From contig NZ_JAHKQO010000039.1 in assembly GCF_018861065.1 (NCBI RefSeq), positions 124,001-188,000 of the forward strand: a stretch of DNA of 64,000 nucleotides, written 5' to 3'. Below the pieces are notes generated by a model. It was not told where the DNA came from. It saw only the letters and a program-made list of their open reading frames with translations, and searched no databases. The stretch comes from Paraglaciecola arctica (lineage in GTDB: Bacteria > Pseudomonadota > Gammaproteobacteria > Enterobacterales > Alteromonadaceae). This document shows, in pieces, positions 36,254 to 46,012 of this stretch. The position numbers and the translations under genes are program-made. Every line of letters starts with the position of its first letter. Within the stretch, counting starts at the first letter, position 1.

Positions 36254-37699
36254 TTAGCGTAAATTATACGCCTGTTTAACTAGGCCATAAGTTAGTTGAT
36301 AGGCCAATGTATGTGCCTCGTTCATGGTGATTTGATGATTAGCAACTAATTCCGCGAGGTAGCGGCAATCTACTCGTCTGGCAACATCGTGTCGTGCAGG
36401 AATTGACAAAAATGCCCTGGTATCATCGTTAAAGCCAGCAGTATTGTAAAAGCCCGCCGTTTCTGATGTTTGTTGACGAAAACGTAACATACCTGCTGGG
36501 CTATCATGAAACCACCAAGCAGGACCTAGTTTAAGACTAGGGTAATGTCCTGCCAGCGGCGCTAGTTCCCGGCTATAAGTGGTTTCGTCTAAAGTAAACA
36601 ATATGATGTTTAAGTCTGGGTGATTACCGTATTTGCTTAACAGTGGTTTTAAGGCGTTGACATATTCGGTTTGACTAGGGATATCACACCCTTTGTCTCG
36701 GCCGTAGTAATCAAAAACATGAGTATTATGATTTCGATGGGCTCCTGGATGTATCTGCATCACCAAGCCATCCTCAATACTCATGCCAGCCATTTCAGTT
36801 AACATTTGTGCTCTGAATAACTCTTGCTCTTGTTCGTTAGATTGACCGGTCAAACACTTAAGCAATAGCGCTTGGCATGCATTTTCACTTAAATTAGCGG
36901 TTAGCGCAGTTGGATGGCCATGATCTGTCGCTGTCGCCCGGCCCTGCTGGATAAAATACTGACGACGTTTACGGATAGCATTTAAATAGCCTTGCCAACT
37001 ACGTGTATTTTCGCCCGTTAGCTCGGCGAGTTTCTGTAGGTTTGCTGCAAAGTCTTCGCGACTCGCATCCACCACATCGTCAGGCCTAAAAGAAGTAATG
37101 ACACGTTTTGCCCATTTAGAATCGGCAATGGCTGAATGGTGACTCAGGGAGTCTAAGGCACCCTCTGTAGTAGCAATTAACTCAATATTAAACTTATCCA
37201 TTAGCGCCAATGGGGTAAAGTCAGGTAAAGCAAGTTGTCGATTTATTTCTTGGTAATATGCCTGGGCATTTTCTGAACACAACTTTTCGGTCATACCAAA
37301 GACTTCGGAAAATGTATGGTCTAACCAATAGCCTGAAGGTGTACCTACAAATAAGTAATAATGCTCAGCAAACAGCTGCCAAATATTTTCAGGATCTGCG
37401 TTTTTGTATAAGCTTAAATCGCCCTTTTCACCATGCTGCGGGATCCCTAAAGAATCTAACGAGATACCTTGACTATATAACATTCGAAACACGTAATGAT
37501 CGGGGCGAATCAACAAGTCCGTGGCGTTTTGAAAGTTTTTATTTTCATTAAACCAACTCGGGTCAGTATGCCCATGTGGACTAATTATGGGTAAGTCTTT
37601 AATTTTTTCATATAACTCAGCAGCAAGCTTGGCTACTTGTGTATTTGCAGAAAACAATCGCAGTGGATTGAGCGTTAACTTTTGGATGGAGCTGGTCAT
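36254..37699 (-). CDS. uxaC: Uronate (glucuronate/galacturonate) isomerase
   Basis: The protein starts at ATG 37699 (MTSSIQKLTLN), with GGGAA about 8 bases upstream; an in-frame TTG five codons earlier is not needed. At 481 residues it is close to UxaC length (about 470). Features are ISPHGHTDPSWF (metal ligands), a large insertion domain, MQIHPGAHRNHN, and RHDVARRVDCRYLAELV at the C terminus. UxaC interconverts D-glucuronate/D-fructuronate or D-galacturonate/D-tagaturonate in the cytoplasm. The usual partners uxaB, uxuA or uxuB are not nearby; the neighbours are a sulfatase/transporter operon. It may serve uronic acids released from algal polysaccharide. Confidence 0.9.
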   Translation of the reverse strand: MTSSIQKLTLNPLRLFSANTQVAKLAAELYEKIKDLPIISPHGHTDPSWFNENKNFQNATDLLIRPDHYVFRMLYSQGISLDSLGIPQHGEKGDLSLYKNADPENIWQLFAEHYYLFVGTPSGYWLDHTFSEVFGMTEKLCSENAQAYYQEINRQLALPDFTPLALMDKFNIELIATTEGALDSLSHHSAIADSKWAKRVITSFRPDDVVDASREDFAANLQKLAELTGENTRSWQGYLNAIRKRRQYFIQQGRATATDHGHPTALTANLSENACQALLLKCLTGQSNEQEQELFRAQMLTEMAGMSIEDGLVMQIHPGAHRNHNTHVFDYYGRDKGCDIPSQTEYVNALKPLLSKYGNHPDLNIILFTLDETTYSRELAPLAGHYPSLKLGPAWWFHDSPAGMLRFRQQTSETAGFYNTAGFNDDTRAFLSIPARHDVARRVDCRYLAELVANHQITMNEAHTLAYQLTYGLVKQAYNLR

Positions 37700-38312
37700 A
37701 TGAAATTCCCACAATTAGGTCAATTACGATATCAATATCGATTTAGTTTGCATTTTTGTTCAGGTCATATTGCCATTAAAAGAAAAGTATTTTAGCAAAC
37801 AATTCCATCACATCTAAGCATGTAAAACTAACAACAAAGACGAACCTAGCGTTTATAAAATCAACTCTCTATAGGTCACTATATATCATGCATTTTTCAC
37901 ATGAATTAATCATATATAGCCCGAAAATGACACCGGTATCACCATGAGTTAAAGTACGGTAAATGTCAAGTATCGATTGACTAAACAGGTAAAAATCATT
38001 GAGGTTTTATTTTTTATAATCGTTGCTAGAGATGACCAGATTTGTTACTTGTTTTACGCGTGTTGAAGCAAGTATTGTATTCGCACGCCCCCTGCCCCTT
38101 GCCCAATCTTTTGCGTATAAAAAAATCCACTTTTTGTTGCAAATTAGTAAAAACCTAACTCACTACTTTGCGCGACTAAAATACAATAACACCCAAATAG
38201 TTTACGTACTGCTCGCTTATTCTGATTACTCACCGAAGAAGGCTAAAACCTCTCCTGCCAAAGAAGCGATCTTGGAGGAAATAAGTAGCAGTAGAAATAA
38301 AAATCAAAGACA
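37700..38312. other. Intergenic region upstream of uxaC, with one doubtful short frame
   Basis: The uxaC promoter lies in the left part. A plus-strand frame from about 38032 to 38322 (96 residues, MTRFVTCFTRVEAS) has no ribosome-binding site and no recognisable family, although its end is charged and helix-like and its stop sits directly on a stem-loop. I do not call it a gene. Confidence 0.3.
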
Positions 38313-38355
38313 GTTGAATTGATTTAAGCTAATTAGCTTAGCAAACCAATTCAAC
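38313..38355. terminator. Nested stem-loop, possible bidirectional terminator
   Basis: Outer arms GTTGAATTG and CAATTCAAC enclose the perfect 16-base palindrome TAAGCTAATTAGCTTA. The structure lies between the SSS symporter end and uxaC upstream region and could stop transcripts from either side, though T runs are weak. Confidence 0.4.
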
Positions 38356-38369
38356 CATTTTATATTTTG

Positions 38370-38426
38370 CCTAATATTAGGACAGAGCTCTTAGTCCGAT
38401 CTCGCTACCTGTTCAAATATTTGAAC
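38370..38426. other. Two further perfect palindromes downstream of the symporter gene
   Basis: CCTAATATTAGG (38370-38381) and GTTCAAATATTTGAAC (38411-38426) are perfect palindromes of 12 and 16 bases. With the nested stem-loop just to the left, three dyads occur within about 115 bases. They could be protein-binding sites or RNA stems; the gene they would serve is unclear. Confidence 0.4.
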
Positions 38427-38507
38427 GTCACCAACTAGACTCTTCGCGCAATCAGTAACGTAAATCCTAGGTTAGGTATACACCTTTCGACCTTGTTCGG
38501 TTTCGCG

Positions 38508-40082
38508 TTACCACCAAGTGGCGTATAAAGCCGCTAAAATCACCACTACACCTATAGCGGAAATATTAAACGACTGTGCTGTACTAAAATTTACTTGCTC
38601 TAAATTAACACTGCTATCGGTGGTAATTGGTTTACCCAGAATAGAAACAAAATAACATAGCAATAAGCACAACAGAAAGACTAAGCCGACGCGATCCATA
38701 AAGGGTAACTCAGGCCAGGCGAACTTCAATATCAACGAAAATACTGCTGAGCCAACTGCAGCCGAAAGCGCCCCTGTTGATGTCGCCCTTTTCCAGAACA
38801 TGCCTAGTACAAATATCACAACAATACCGGGAGTAAAGAATCCGGTAAACTCTTGAATGTACTGAAAGGCTTGATCAAATTGTCCGAGAAGAGGTTGCGC
38901 AACAACCAAAGCAATACACAAAGAAACCAATACTGAAACACGCCCAATAAACACATAGTGGCGTTGGCTTTGGTTAGGCTTAAAACGTGTATAAATATCC
39001 ATTGTAAATATCGTTGAAATGCTATTTGTCATCGACGCAAGTGATGACACTATCGCTGCCACTAAGGCTGCAAATACCAATCCTTTTATGCCAACAGGCA
39101 TTAACGCCATCATAGATGGGTAAGCTTGATCTGGCGTGGTTAAGGATGGATAAAGAATAATCGCTGCAATACCTGGAACAACTACTATGAGTGGCATTAA
39201 TAACTTAAGGTAGGCAGCAAAGGCGATACCCTTTTGTGCTTCTTTGATATCCTTGGCAGCTAGTGCGCGCTGAATAATATACTGATTAAATCCCCAATAA
39301 CTAAAATTCATCACCCACATGCCGCCTATTAATACTGAGATACCGGGAAGGCTCATGTAATGCTGATTTTCTGGACTTAAAATCATGTCAAAATGTCCAG
39401 GCATTTTATCAGTAAGCACCATAAAACCCGCTAATACCCCTTGCCCATCCGCGACCGCATCCAAGGCTAAATAACTTAAAAGCAAGCCACCAAAAACTAA
39501 CAGCACTACTTGTAATATGTCAGTAAAAGCCACGGCTTTTAAGCCGCCATATAAAGAGTAAGCCACTGAAAACACTGCCAGGAAGATCATCCCAATCATC
39601 CAGTCAACACCGGCTACGGTTTCAATAGCTAAGCCACCTAACCACAAAACTGCAGTCAAATTAACAAAGGTATATACCGCTAACCAAAAAATTGCGATAG
39701 TAGTTTTAACTTTGTTATCAAAGCGTTGCTCAAGATATTGAGGCATGGTAAATATCTTGTTTTCCAAGAAAATGGGTAACATATATTTGCCCACTAACAC
39801 TAAGGTAATTGCCGCCATCCATTCATAGGAAGCAATAGCTAACCCTATAGCGTATCCTGATCCTGACATGCCAATAATTTGCTCAGCGGAAATATTTGCG
39901 GCAATTAACGACGCACCAATCGCCCACCAAGGCAGTGATTTACTGGCCAAAAAGTAATCTTCGGTGTTAACTCCTTCTTTCTTCTCATTACGAGAAATCC
40001 ATAAGGCAAGACATAACAATCCAATCACATAAACAATAAATATTGTGCTATCTAACGTTCCAAGCTTTGTTGAAAATTCCAT
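38508..40082 (-). CDS. Sodium:solute (sugar) symporter, SSS/SGLT family
   Basis: The start was set at ATG 40082, with AAGGA 8 bases upstream. The 524-residue protein has about 13-14 membrane helices. SGLT-type features include EDYFLASKSLPWWAIGASLIAANIS near residue 40-65 (quoted in parts: DYFLASKSLPWW and SLIAANIS) and WGFNQYIIQRALAAKD. It would import a released mono- or disaccharide across the inner membrane with Na+. It is the last gene of the TonB receptor-sulfatase-sulfatase-symporter operon, 25 bases from the second sulfatase. Probable cargo is a desulfated galactan sugar. Confidence 0.88.
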   Translation of the reverse strand: MEFSTKLGTLDSTIFIVYVIGLLCLALWISRNEKKEGVNTEDYFLASKSLPWWAIGASLIAANISAEQIIGMSGSGYAIGLAIASYEWMAAITLVLVGKYMLPIFLENKIFTMPQYLEQRFDNKVKTTIAIFWLAVYTFVNLTAVLWLGGLAIETVAGVDWMIGMIFLAVFSVAYSLYGGLKAVAFTDILQVVLLVFGGLLLSYLALDAVADGQGVLAGFMVLTDKMPGHFDMILSPENQHYMSLPGISVLIGGMWVMNFSYWGFNQYIIQRALAAKDIKEAQKGIAFAAYLKLLMPLIVVVPGIAAIILYPSLTTPDQAYPSMMALMPVGIKGLVFAALVAAIVSSLASMTNSISTIFTMDIYTRFKPNQSQRHYVFIGRVSVLVSLCIALVVAQPLLGQFDQAFQYIQEFTGFFTPGIVVIFVLGMFWKRATSTGALSAAVGSAVFSLILKFAWPELPFMDRVGLVFLLCLLLCYFVSILGKPITTDSSVNLEQVNFSTAQSFNISAIGVVVILAALYATWW

Positions 40083-40106
40083 CACATATTTCCTTTCAGA
40101 AGGTAT

Positions 40107-41687
40107 TTATTGTTGAACATTTCTGAAACCTTTTTCCAAAAGAACCTTAGTTTTCATCTCTAACTCATTGACTAATTGAGGATAGTTTTCGGCATGATTG
40201 GTTTGTTCACCAATATCATCACTTAGATCGAATAATTGCGGTGTATCCTCGAAACCCATTTCAATATCCTTATTTTCCAACCAATTTGGCAATACTTTAT
40301 CTGCAGCAATAGGCTGAATGTACTTCCAATTATTTTTGCGCAACGCAACTGTGCCAACGGCTTCCTCCAGTAAATAGGTTCTGCCCTTCTCAGTTTGACC
40401 TAAAAAGGCGTCCATCATATCTAAACTGTCGATAGCCTCATCTGCGGCAAGGGTTTGCTTCACTAAACCTGCTAAAGACGCATAAATGTCAACCTGAGAA
40501 ATAAGTGCGCGGCTGCGAATATGTGCAGTTTTATGAGGCCAATACACTATCATTGGAACACGTGTTCCTCCTTCAAATGCACTGTATTTTCCACCTTTGA
40601 ATGGACCTGCTGGAGTATGATCTCCTAACATCTCAGCAGCTTTGTCATTGTATCCATCATCCAGAACCGGACCATTGTCACTTGTAAAAATAACCAATGT
40701 GTTATCTTCAAGACCTTGAGCTGTCAACTCTTTCATTAGTCTGCCTACCATCCAGTCCATTTGCGCAATGGCATCACCCCGTGGTCCCATAGTGCTTTTT
40801 CCTTTGAACCGCTCATTAGGTAAGCGTGGAACATGAATGTCCTGAAATGAAAAAAACAAAAAGAACGGCTTGCGTTTATTTTCAGTGATAAAATCGACCG
40901 CTTTTTCAGTAAACACATCGGGGAATTCTTCATCTACCCATAAAGCCTTTTCCCCTCCACTCATACTTCCTATGCGACTGATGCCATTAACGATAGTTTG
41001 GCTATGTTGTAAGTCCGCGGTCATCCGCAACAATTCGGGATTAGCGACACCTGTGGGGCGATTTCCAACTTGGTGGTCGTAACTCACTTCAATTGGATCC
41101 TCGTTTTCAAGATTAACTACGCTATGATTTTCTAAATACACAGTAGGAACACGGTCTCCCGTAGCAGGTAATAAAAAGCTATAATCGAAACCAATCTCCA
41201 ATGGACCTGGTTTTACATCTTGATTCCAATCAACCGAGCCGTCACCTAAACCTAAATGCCATTTACCAATAACTCCAGTGACATAACCAGCCTTCTGCAA
41301 CATGTTAGGTAAGGTGGCTTTGCCAGGGCGAATTAAAGCTGGCGCATCACCCGGCAAAATAGCGGCATCTTGACGGAAACCATGTTCACCAGTTAGTAAC
41401 GAATAACGTGACGGAGTACATGTTGCAGCTGTGCTGTGAGCATCAGTGAAATTCACTCCTTTTTTAGCCAGGACATCTAAATTAGGTGTACTCACACCTT
41501 GCGCGCCATTAGGTGAAATATCACCGTATCCCAAGTCGTCTACGTACATCACTATCACATTGGGTTTTTCAGGTTTTTTTTGAGCGGTATTCTGGGGTGT
41601 TGCTTGGACAGATACAGAACATAGTAGCAGCGTACAGCTCGCTAACATCGATGGATAGCGCCATGTAAAGGCATTAATTAAGTTCAT
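40107..41687 (-). CDS. Formylglycine-dependent sulfatase, family S1 (arylsulfatase-A-like)
   Basis: The start is ATG 41687 (AGGAG 9 bases upstream); the TTG one codon earlier is not used. A signal peptide (LLLCSVSVQA) exports it to the periplasm. Calcium ligands appear in YVDDLGYGD. The sulfatase signature CTPSRYSLLTG has Cys90, which is converted to formylglycine by a maturation enzyme not in this window. GKWHLG and DNGP motifs complete the alkaline-phosphatase-fold active site. It would remove sulfate esters from algal galactan oligosaccharides after uptake. The S1 subfamily cannot be fixed by eye. Confidence 0.9.
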   Translation of the reverse strand: MNLINAFTWRYPSMLASCTLLLCSVSVQATPQNTAQKKPEKPNVIVMYVDDLGYGDISPNGAQGVSTPNLDVLAKKGVNFTDAHSTAATCTPSRYSLLTGEHGFRQDAAILPGDAPALIRPGKATLPNMLQKAGYVTGVIGKWHLGLGDGSVDWNQDVKPGPLEIGFDYSFLLPATGDRVPTVYLENHSVVNLENEDPIEVSYDHQVGNRPTGVANPELLRMTADLQHSQTIVNGISRIGSMSGGEKALWVDEEFPDVFTEKAVDFITENKRKPFFLFFSFQDIHVPRLPNERFKGKSTMGPRGDAIAQMDWMVGRLMKELTAQGLEDNTLVIFTSDNGPVLDDGYNDKAAEMLGDHTPAGPFKGGKYSAFEGGTRVPMIVYWPHKTAHIRSRALISQVDIYASLAGLVKQTLAADEAIDSLDMMDAFLGQTEKGRTYLLEEAVGTVALRKNNWKYIQPIAADKVLPNWLENKDIEMGFEDTPQLFDLSDDIGEQTNHAENYPQLVNELEMKTKVLLEKGFRNVQQ

Positions 41688-41749
41688 CAAATATTACTCC
41701 TAACTATTTTTTACAAGCCAAAAGGCATGGGAAAATTTGCTAAATAAAC

Positions 41750-43264
41750 TCACTGGTATAGCCACTTTGTGACCCAGGGATCATTGGTATTTTTCTGAAA
41801 GGTTTTAATCTCTTGAGTAAGCTGCTGTCGCAGCTTGTCGTATTCGGGTAAATACGCCAAGTTGTGAAGCTCTTGGGGGTCATTGCGCATATCAAATAAT
41901 TCAAACTCAGGACGCCGCATAAAGTCCTTAATACTGCGATTTGCATAATGTTTTACGTCGCGGCGCTGCAAATCTTGCCAAATCAACGAATATTGCAAGT
42001 CAGCAGCAAAGGGATAACTTAAGCCATGTGCAATATTCCAAATCAGTTTGTATTCTTTATTACGCACCATACGCATTGGATAATACATCATGACTTCGTG
42101 CATCGAATGTGAGGCAAAAACCCGTTCCCATCCTTGATTTTGATCTGTTTCAATAACCGCTTTAAACGACTTTCCTTGCATATTTTCATCGGCAATGGGC
42201 ACCTTGGCGTAGTCAAGAATAGTGGGGGTTAAATCCACCCAGGACACCATTTGCTTGTGAGCCTTACAGTCCTTTGAATTTTGTACGCAAGCTTCAGATG
42301 ATGGGCTTGAGCCAGGGGCTTTAACAATTAAAGGTAAGTGAATTCCAGCATCGTACAAATTAGTTTTTGCACCGGGAAATGCGATCCCATTGTCAGACAA
42401 ATACAAAATCAAAGTATTCTGGTATTTGCCTTGCGCTTTTAGTTGCTTCACTAACTGACCGACCCCTTGATCGAGTCGCGAGATAGCTTGGTAATATTCG
42501 GCTATTTCTTTTCGAGCAGCGGGAGTATCAGGCAGATATTCTGGAACGACGACCTCTTCGGGTTTGTAAAAGACCTCTTTGATACCTGGATAACCCTTAG
42601 ATCGATTACCAAATGAATTGGGATTAGGGTAGGTATCAAAAGGAAAGGCACGGTGTGGATCATCACTTGCAAAATACAGAAAGAAAGGTTGCTCGCTTTC
42701 AGAGATAAACGCCACACTTTTGTTTGCCATTTCAACCGGACTGCGTGCTATAGACTGCATATCATTGGCAGCCCCTTTCGACAGCACCTGATCAAATTTA
42801 AACACCTGCTCAGGTCCTAAATGATATTTACCTATACGTGCGGTGCGGTAACCATTTTCACTGAGAATAATGGGTAACGATCTCACTTGATCAAAACTAC
42901 TAAAGTGATGTTGCTTGTGTTGCAAGCCATACATGCCATTAGCGTGATTTTGACGACCTGTTAAAATCACCGAACGACTCGGACTGCAACTCGAAACGGT
43001 CGCAAACGCGTTGTCAAAACGAGCGCCGTCTTTAGCCAAAGCGTCAATATTGGGGGTTTTTATCACACTGTTGCCATACGCACCCAGCGCATCTAAGCCA
43101 TGATCATCTGCAACAATCATCACCACATTGGGCTTTTTATTTACACTTGTATGCAATGTTTTAGTGTCATGCGCGCCATTCTGTGCGCTTAGTGCAACAC
43201 CATGAACAGTGACAAACACCAAAGTCACTAAATACACAAATAACGTTTTTAAACGAAACACCAT
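41750..43264 (-). CDS. Formylglycine-dependent sulfatase, family S1 (N-sulfoglucosamine-sulfohydrolase-like)
   Basis: The 504-residue protein has a signal peptide (FVYLVTLVFVTVHGVALSA). Metal motif VADDHGLDALGAYG precedes signature SSCSPSRSVILTGR with Cys93 as the formylglycine site. Further motifs are GKYHLGP and YLSDNGIAFPG. The DDHGLDALGAYG and CSPSR combination resembles the heparan N-sulfatase-like branch, unlike the neighbouring sulfatase, so the two probably remove different sulfate groups. It is 62 bases upstream of that sulfatase and 108 bases after the TonB receptor, all in one direction. Confidence 0.9.
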   Translation of the reverse strand: MVFRLKTLFVYLVTLVFVTVHGVALSAQNGAHDTKTLHTSVNKKPNVVMIVADDHGLDALGAYGNSVIKTPNIDALAKDGARFDNAFATVSSCSPSRSVILTGRQNHANGMYGLQHKQHHFSSFDQVRSLPIILSENGYRTARIGKYHLGPEQVFKFDQVLSKGAANDMQSIARSPVEMANKSVAFISESEQPFFLYFASDDPHRAFPFDTYPNPNSFGNRSKGYPGIKEVFYKPEEVVVPEYLPDTPAARKEIAEYYQAISRLDQGVGQLVKQLKAQGKYQNTLILYLSDNGIAFPGAKTNLYDAGIHLPLIVKAPGSSPSSEACVQNSKDCKAHKQMVSWVDLTPTILDYAKVPIADENMQGKSFKAVIETDQNQGWERVFASHSMHEVMMYYPMRMVRNKEYKLIWNIAHGLSYPFAADLQYSLIWQDLQRRDVKHYANRSIKDFMRRPEFELFDMRNDPQELHNLAYLPEYDKLRQQLTQEIKTFQKNTNDPWVTKWLYQ

Positions 43265-43372
43265 GAATTATTCCTGCAGCTCAATGGCAACTAAAAAACA
43301 GCGCCACAAAAAGCTATTGTGAACTGTTTAGTTAGCTGCAATTAATTTTGAAAAGTCGACTTGTTAGCGCTC

Positions 43373-46012
43373 TTAGAAAGTATACGACACACCCACTAAC
43401 ACTTGTTTTTCAGTGGTAATCCAGTGATAAGGATTAAACTTATCACCCGCCTTGTATTCAAAATGATCTCGACGTAGCAGGTTTAAGGCATCCAAGGTCA
43501 AGCGAAATGACTCTGAAAGGTTATAAGCCAAAGATAAGTCAAGTTGGCCAAAGCCTTCTTGTGCCACTTCAGTTGTCACTAAGAAATCAGAGCGATAATT
43601 GTATGAAAGGCGTCCAGAAAACGCGTCATCTTCGTAAATACCCACTAAGTTGTAACTGTTGTCTGATAAGCCCTCTAATGTGATATTCGGCAGTAACGGA
43701 TTAGGTGAAGGTACATCAGAATCCACATAGGTGTAGTTAGCTTGCAAACCTAAACCATTAAAAGGTTCAGGTAAAAAGTCAAAGAACTGCTGATACGCTA
43801 GCTCTAAACCCCGCACTGTACCCGAGCCACCATTACTTTTACGAAGAATAACAAAGTCGTTACCACCTATATTTTCCTGACTTTCTGAGGTTTGCAAGAA
43901 ACCATCTATGTCTTTGTAAAAAATCGCTGATGACGCCATACCGCCGCTAGCAAAATAATATTCCAATGTTAAATCTACATTAGTAGCAGTGAACGGGTCT
44001 AAGTCTGGGTTACCACCGTTACCGCGGCCCTGTTCAAAATTAAGATACAGTGACGGCGCTAAATCACCAAAGTGAGGCCGTGAGAATGTTTTTGAGCCCG
44101 CTACACGCAACAGGAATTCGTCATTTAATTCTACTTTTAGGTTAAAAGACGGTAAAAATTCACTGTAGTTTTTATCGCTAGTGGTGCCTTCATAAATTGG
44201 GGCACCTGTTCCATCAACATTACCGGTATCAAAAAAGTAATCCGCGGTAGTGTCTGTTTTCACATAACGCCCTCCGAAATCACCGCTAACAAACATATCC
44301 CCCACTTCGGTTTCAAAATTCGCTTTTACATATAGCGCAGAGACGTCTTCAACATAATCGAAGGAATCTCTTGGATTTTCAGTGCTTGCCTGTCCAGTAA
44401 AGCCGTAATAATCGCGAATTTCATCGTTACGTGATAATAAATAAGTAGGATTAACTGCCACATAATTATTGGGGAAATTAGCACCATCATAGTTGTCCAT
44501 AAAGTTGTTCCATACACTAGGCTCAACTAAATCCAATGGGTCTTCAGAGCCATAAGTGGCACCTGACGCATCAAAAATATGGTTATTTTGTACATACTTA
44601 GTGGTACCCAAACTGGCAAAACGAAAACCGGCTTCTACCGAGCGGAACATACCGTCATCAAACATGTAATCCACATCAATTTTCGCTGCAGATTCATCTG
44701 CGGCTAATTGCCGACTTTCATGACGCCACTGTACAATATTGAAATTATTTTCATCAGTAACATCAAAGTTACCTAAGTCGAAAGAAGGGGGTTCGCTTGG
44801 AAAACCACTGTTATTCACTGTTACTGGTAGCGCATCCCAATTATCGCGAATTCGGGTGTTGTGAAAATTAGTTTCATTGTCAGTATCAACATAACTCACT
44901 TCACCAGAAACTTTCAAAGGCCCTGATACCGTCTCAAAACCCAATGCTAAGTCATAGGTTGTAGTATGACGATCATCAATCATACTTAATACATCAAAAG
45001 TCATATCACTTAATTCAACTGATGCTGGGTAGAGGTTATTTTGATCCATGTTCGAAAAGTCTGCGTCAATCACATTGCTGCCACTAAAACCCCAAACAAA
45101 CTCTTGGCGTAGTTGCGCAGTTGAATATTCTGTATAACCCGAATCAAAGAAAAACTTAGTATCATTGTTTAGTGACATATCCACCCCAAGTGAATACACA
45201 GTGCGCTCTCGGTCCCCCCATGCAGGAGAAGAGTTTAACGAAGCACTGGTTTTTGCACCATCTGGAGCGGCACCGCTAGGAAAATCACCAACAATGGCAG
45301 TCGAACTAGAATTACGAACCAAATCTTCACGATATTCCCGCTCAAGGTAAGACACGCCAAAAATAACCCCAATTTCTCCACCGTTGCTGCCGTAATCCCA
45401 TTTATTGCCCGCAACCAATGAACCACGGGGCGACCATTCTTTTGATAAATCACCATAGTGTTCCTTAAAACTACCGACTAAAGTGGGGCCGCTTAAGCTC
45501 AGAGCGTTAGTACGTTCAATGTCAACAACGCCTCCTATTCCGCCCTCTAAAATATCTGCCGAAACCGATTTATACACAACAACAGACCCGACTAATTCAG
45601 CCGGAATATCTTCGAAACTCGCAAAACGATTGATGCTCAATTCAGATGCGCCACCGAAATAATTGCGACCGTTTAATAAAGTAGCGACCTCATCAAGACC
45701 ACGAATTGACACTCCCGACGCTTCGCCACGAGAACGTGAAATTTGAATACCTGGAATACGTTGTAACGACTCTGCTACGTTTAAGTCAGGAAATTTTCCG
45801 ATATCTTCGGCCGAAATAACATCTGCGACTTGACTTGCTCCCTGCTTACGAGCCACTGAGTTAGTGATACTTGAGCGGATCCCTACTACTGAAATTTGCT
45901 CGACCTGCTCGCTCGCGCCTGTGGCTGTGCTTTCTTGCGCTCCTAGTTGTCCAGTGCAAAGAATCACGCCTATGGCGGTAGCTAATATTGTGTGTTGTGT
46001 ATTAGTTTTCAT
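43373..46012 (-). CDS. TonB-dependent receptor, carbohydrate type, first gene of sulfatase operon
   Basis: The 879-residue receptor has a signal peptide (IGVILCTGQLGAQ), then EQISVVGIRSSITNSVARKQ, a TonB-box and plug opening. The plug proper contains DVISAEDIGKFPDLNVAESLQRIPG and IRGLDEVATLLNGR (both quoted in part). The barrel ends VLVGVSYTF. The plug wording (SAEDIGKFPDLNVAESLQR) is characteristic of Alteromonadales/Xanthomonadales polysaccharide receptors. GGAG lies 7 bases ahead of the start. Two sulfatases and a symporter follow, so it should import a sulfated oligosaccharide. It is shorter than the first receptor and not closely similar to it. Confidence 0.92.
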   Translation of the reverse strand: MKTNTQHTILATAIGVILCTGQLGAQESTATGASEQVEQISVVGIRSSITNSVARKQGASQVADVISAEDIGKFPDLNVAESLQRIPGIQISRSRGEASGVSIRGLDEVATLLNGRNYFGGASELSINRFASFEDIPAELVGSVVVYKSVSADILEGGIGGVVDIERTNALSLSGPTLVGSFKEHYGDLSKEWSPRGSLVAGNKWDYGSNGGEIGVIFGVSYLEREYREDLVRNSSSTAIVGDFPSGAAPDGAKTSASLNSSPAWGDRERTVYSLGVDMSLNNDTKFFFDSGYTEYSTAQLRQEFVWGFSGSNVIDADFSNMDQNNLYPASVELSDMTFDVLSMIDDRHTTTYDLALGFETVSGPLKVSGEVSYVDTDNETNFHNTRIRDNWDALPVTVNNSGFPSEPPSFDLGNFDVTDENNFNIVQWRHESRQLAADESAAKIDVDYMFDDGMFRSVEAGFRFASLGTTKYVQNNHIFDASGATYGSEDPLDLVEPSVWNNFMDNYDGANFPNNYVAVNPTYLLSRNDEIRDYYGFTGQASTENPRDSFDYVEDVSALYVKANFETEVGDMFVSGDFGGRYVKTDTTADYFFDTGNVDGTGAPIYEGTTSDKNYSEFLPSFNLKVELNDEFLLRVAGSKTFSRPHFGDLAPSLYLNFEQGRGNGGNPDLDPFTATNVDLTLEYYFASGGMASSAIFYKDIDGFLQTSESQENIGGNDFVILRKSNGGSGTVRGLELAYQQFFDFLPEPFNGLGLQANYTYVDSDVPSPNPLLPNITLEGLSDNSYNLVGIYEDDAFSGRLSYNYRSDFLVTTEVAQEGFGQLDLSLAYNLSESFRLTLDALNLLRRDHFEYKAGDKFNPYHWITTEKQVLVGVSYTF

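Noticed and set aside
36600-36616. AATATGATGTTTAA resembling half of the shared galactan operator
   Set aside because: It lies inside the uxaC coding sequence and lacks the second arm.
38023-38322. 99-codon plus-strand frame ending at a stem-loop
   Set aside because: No ribosome-binding site, TTG start, no recognisable domain; the position before a stem is suggestive but not enough.
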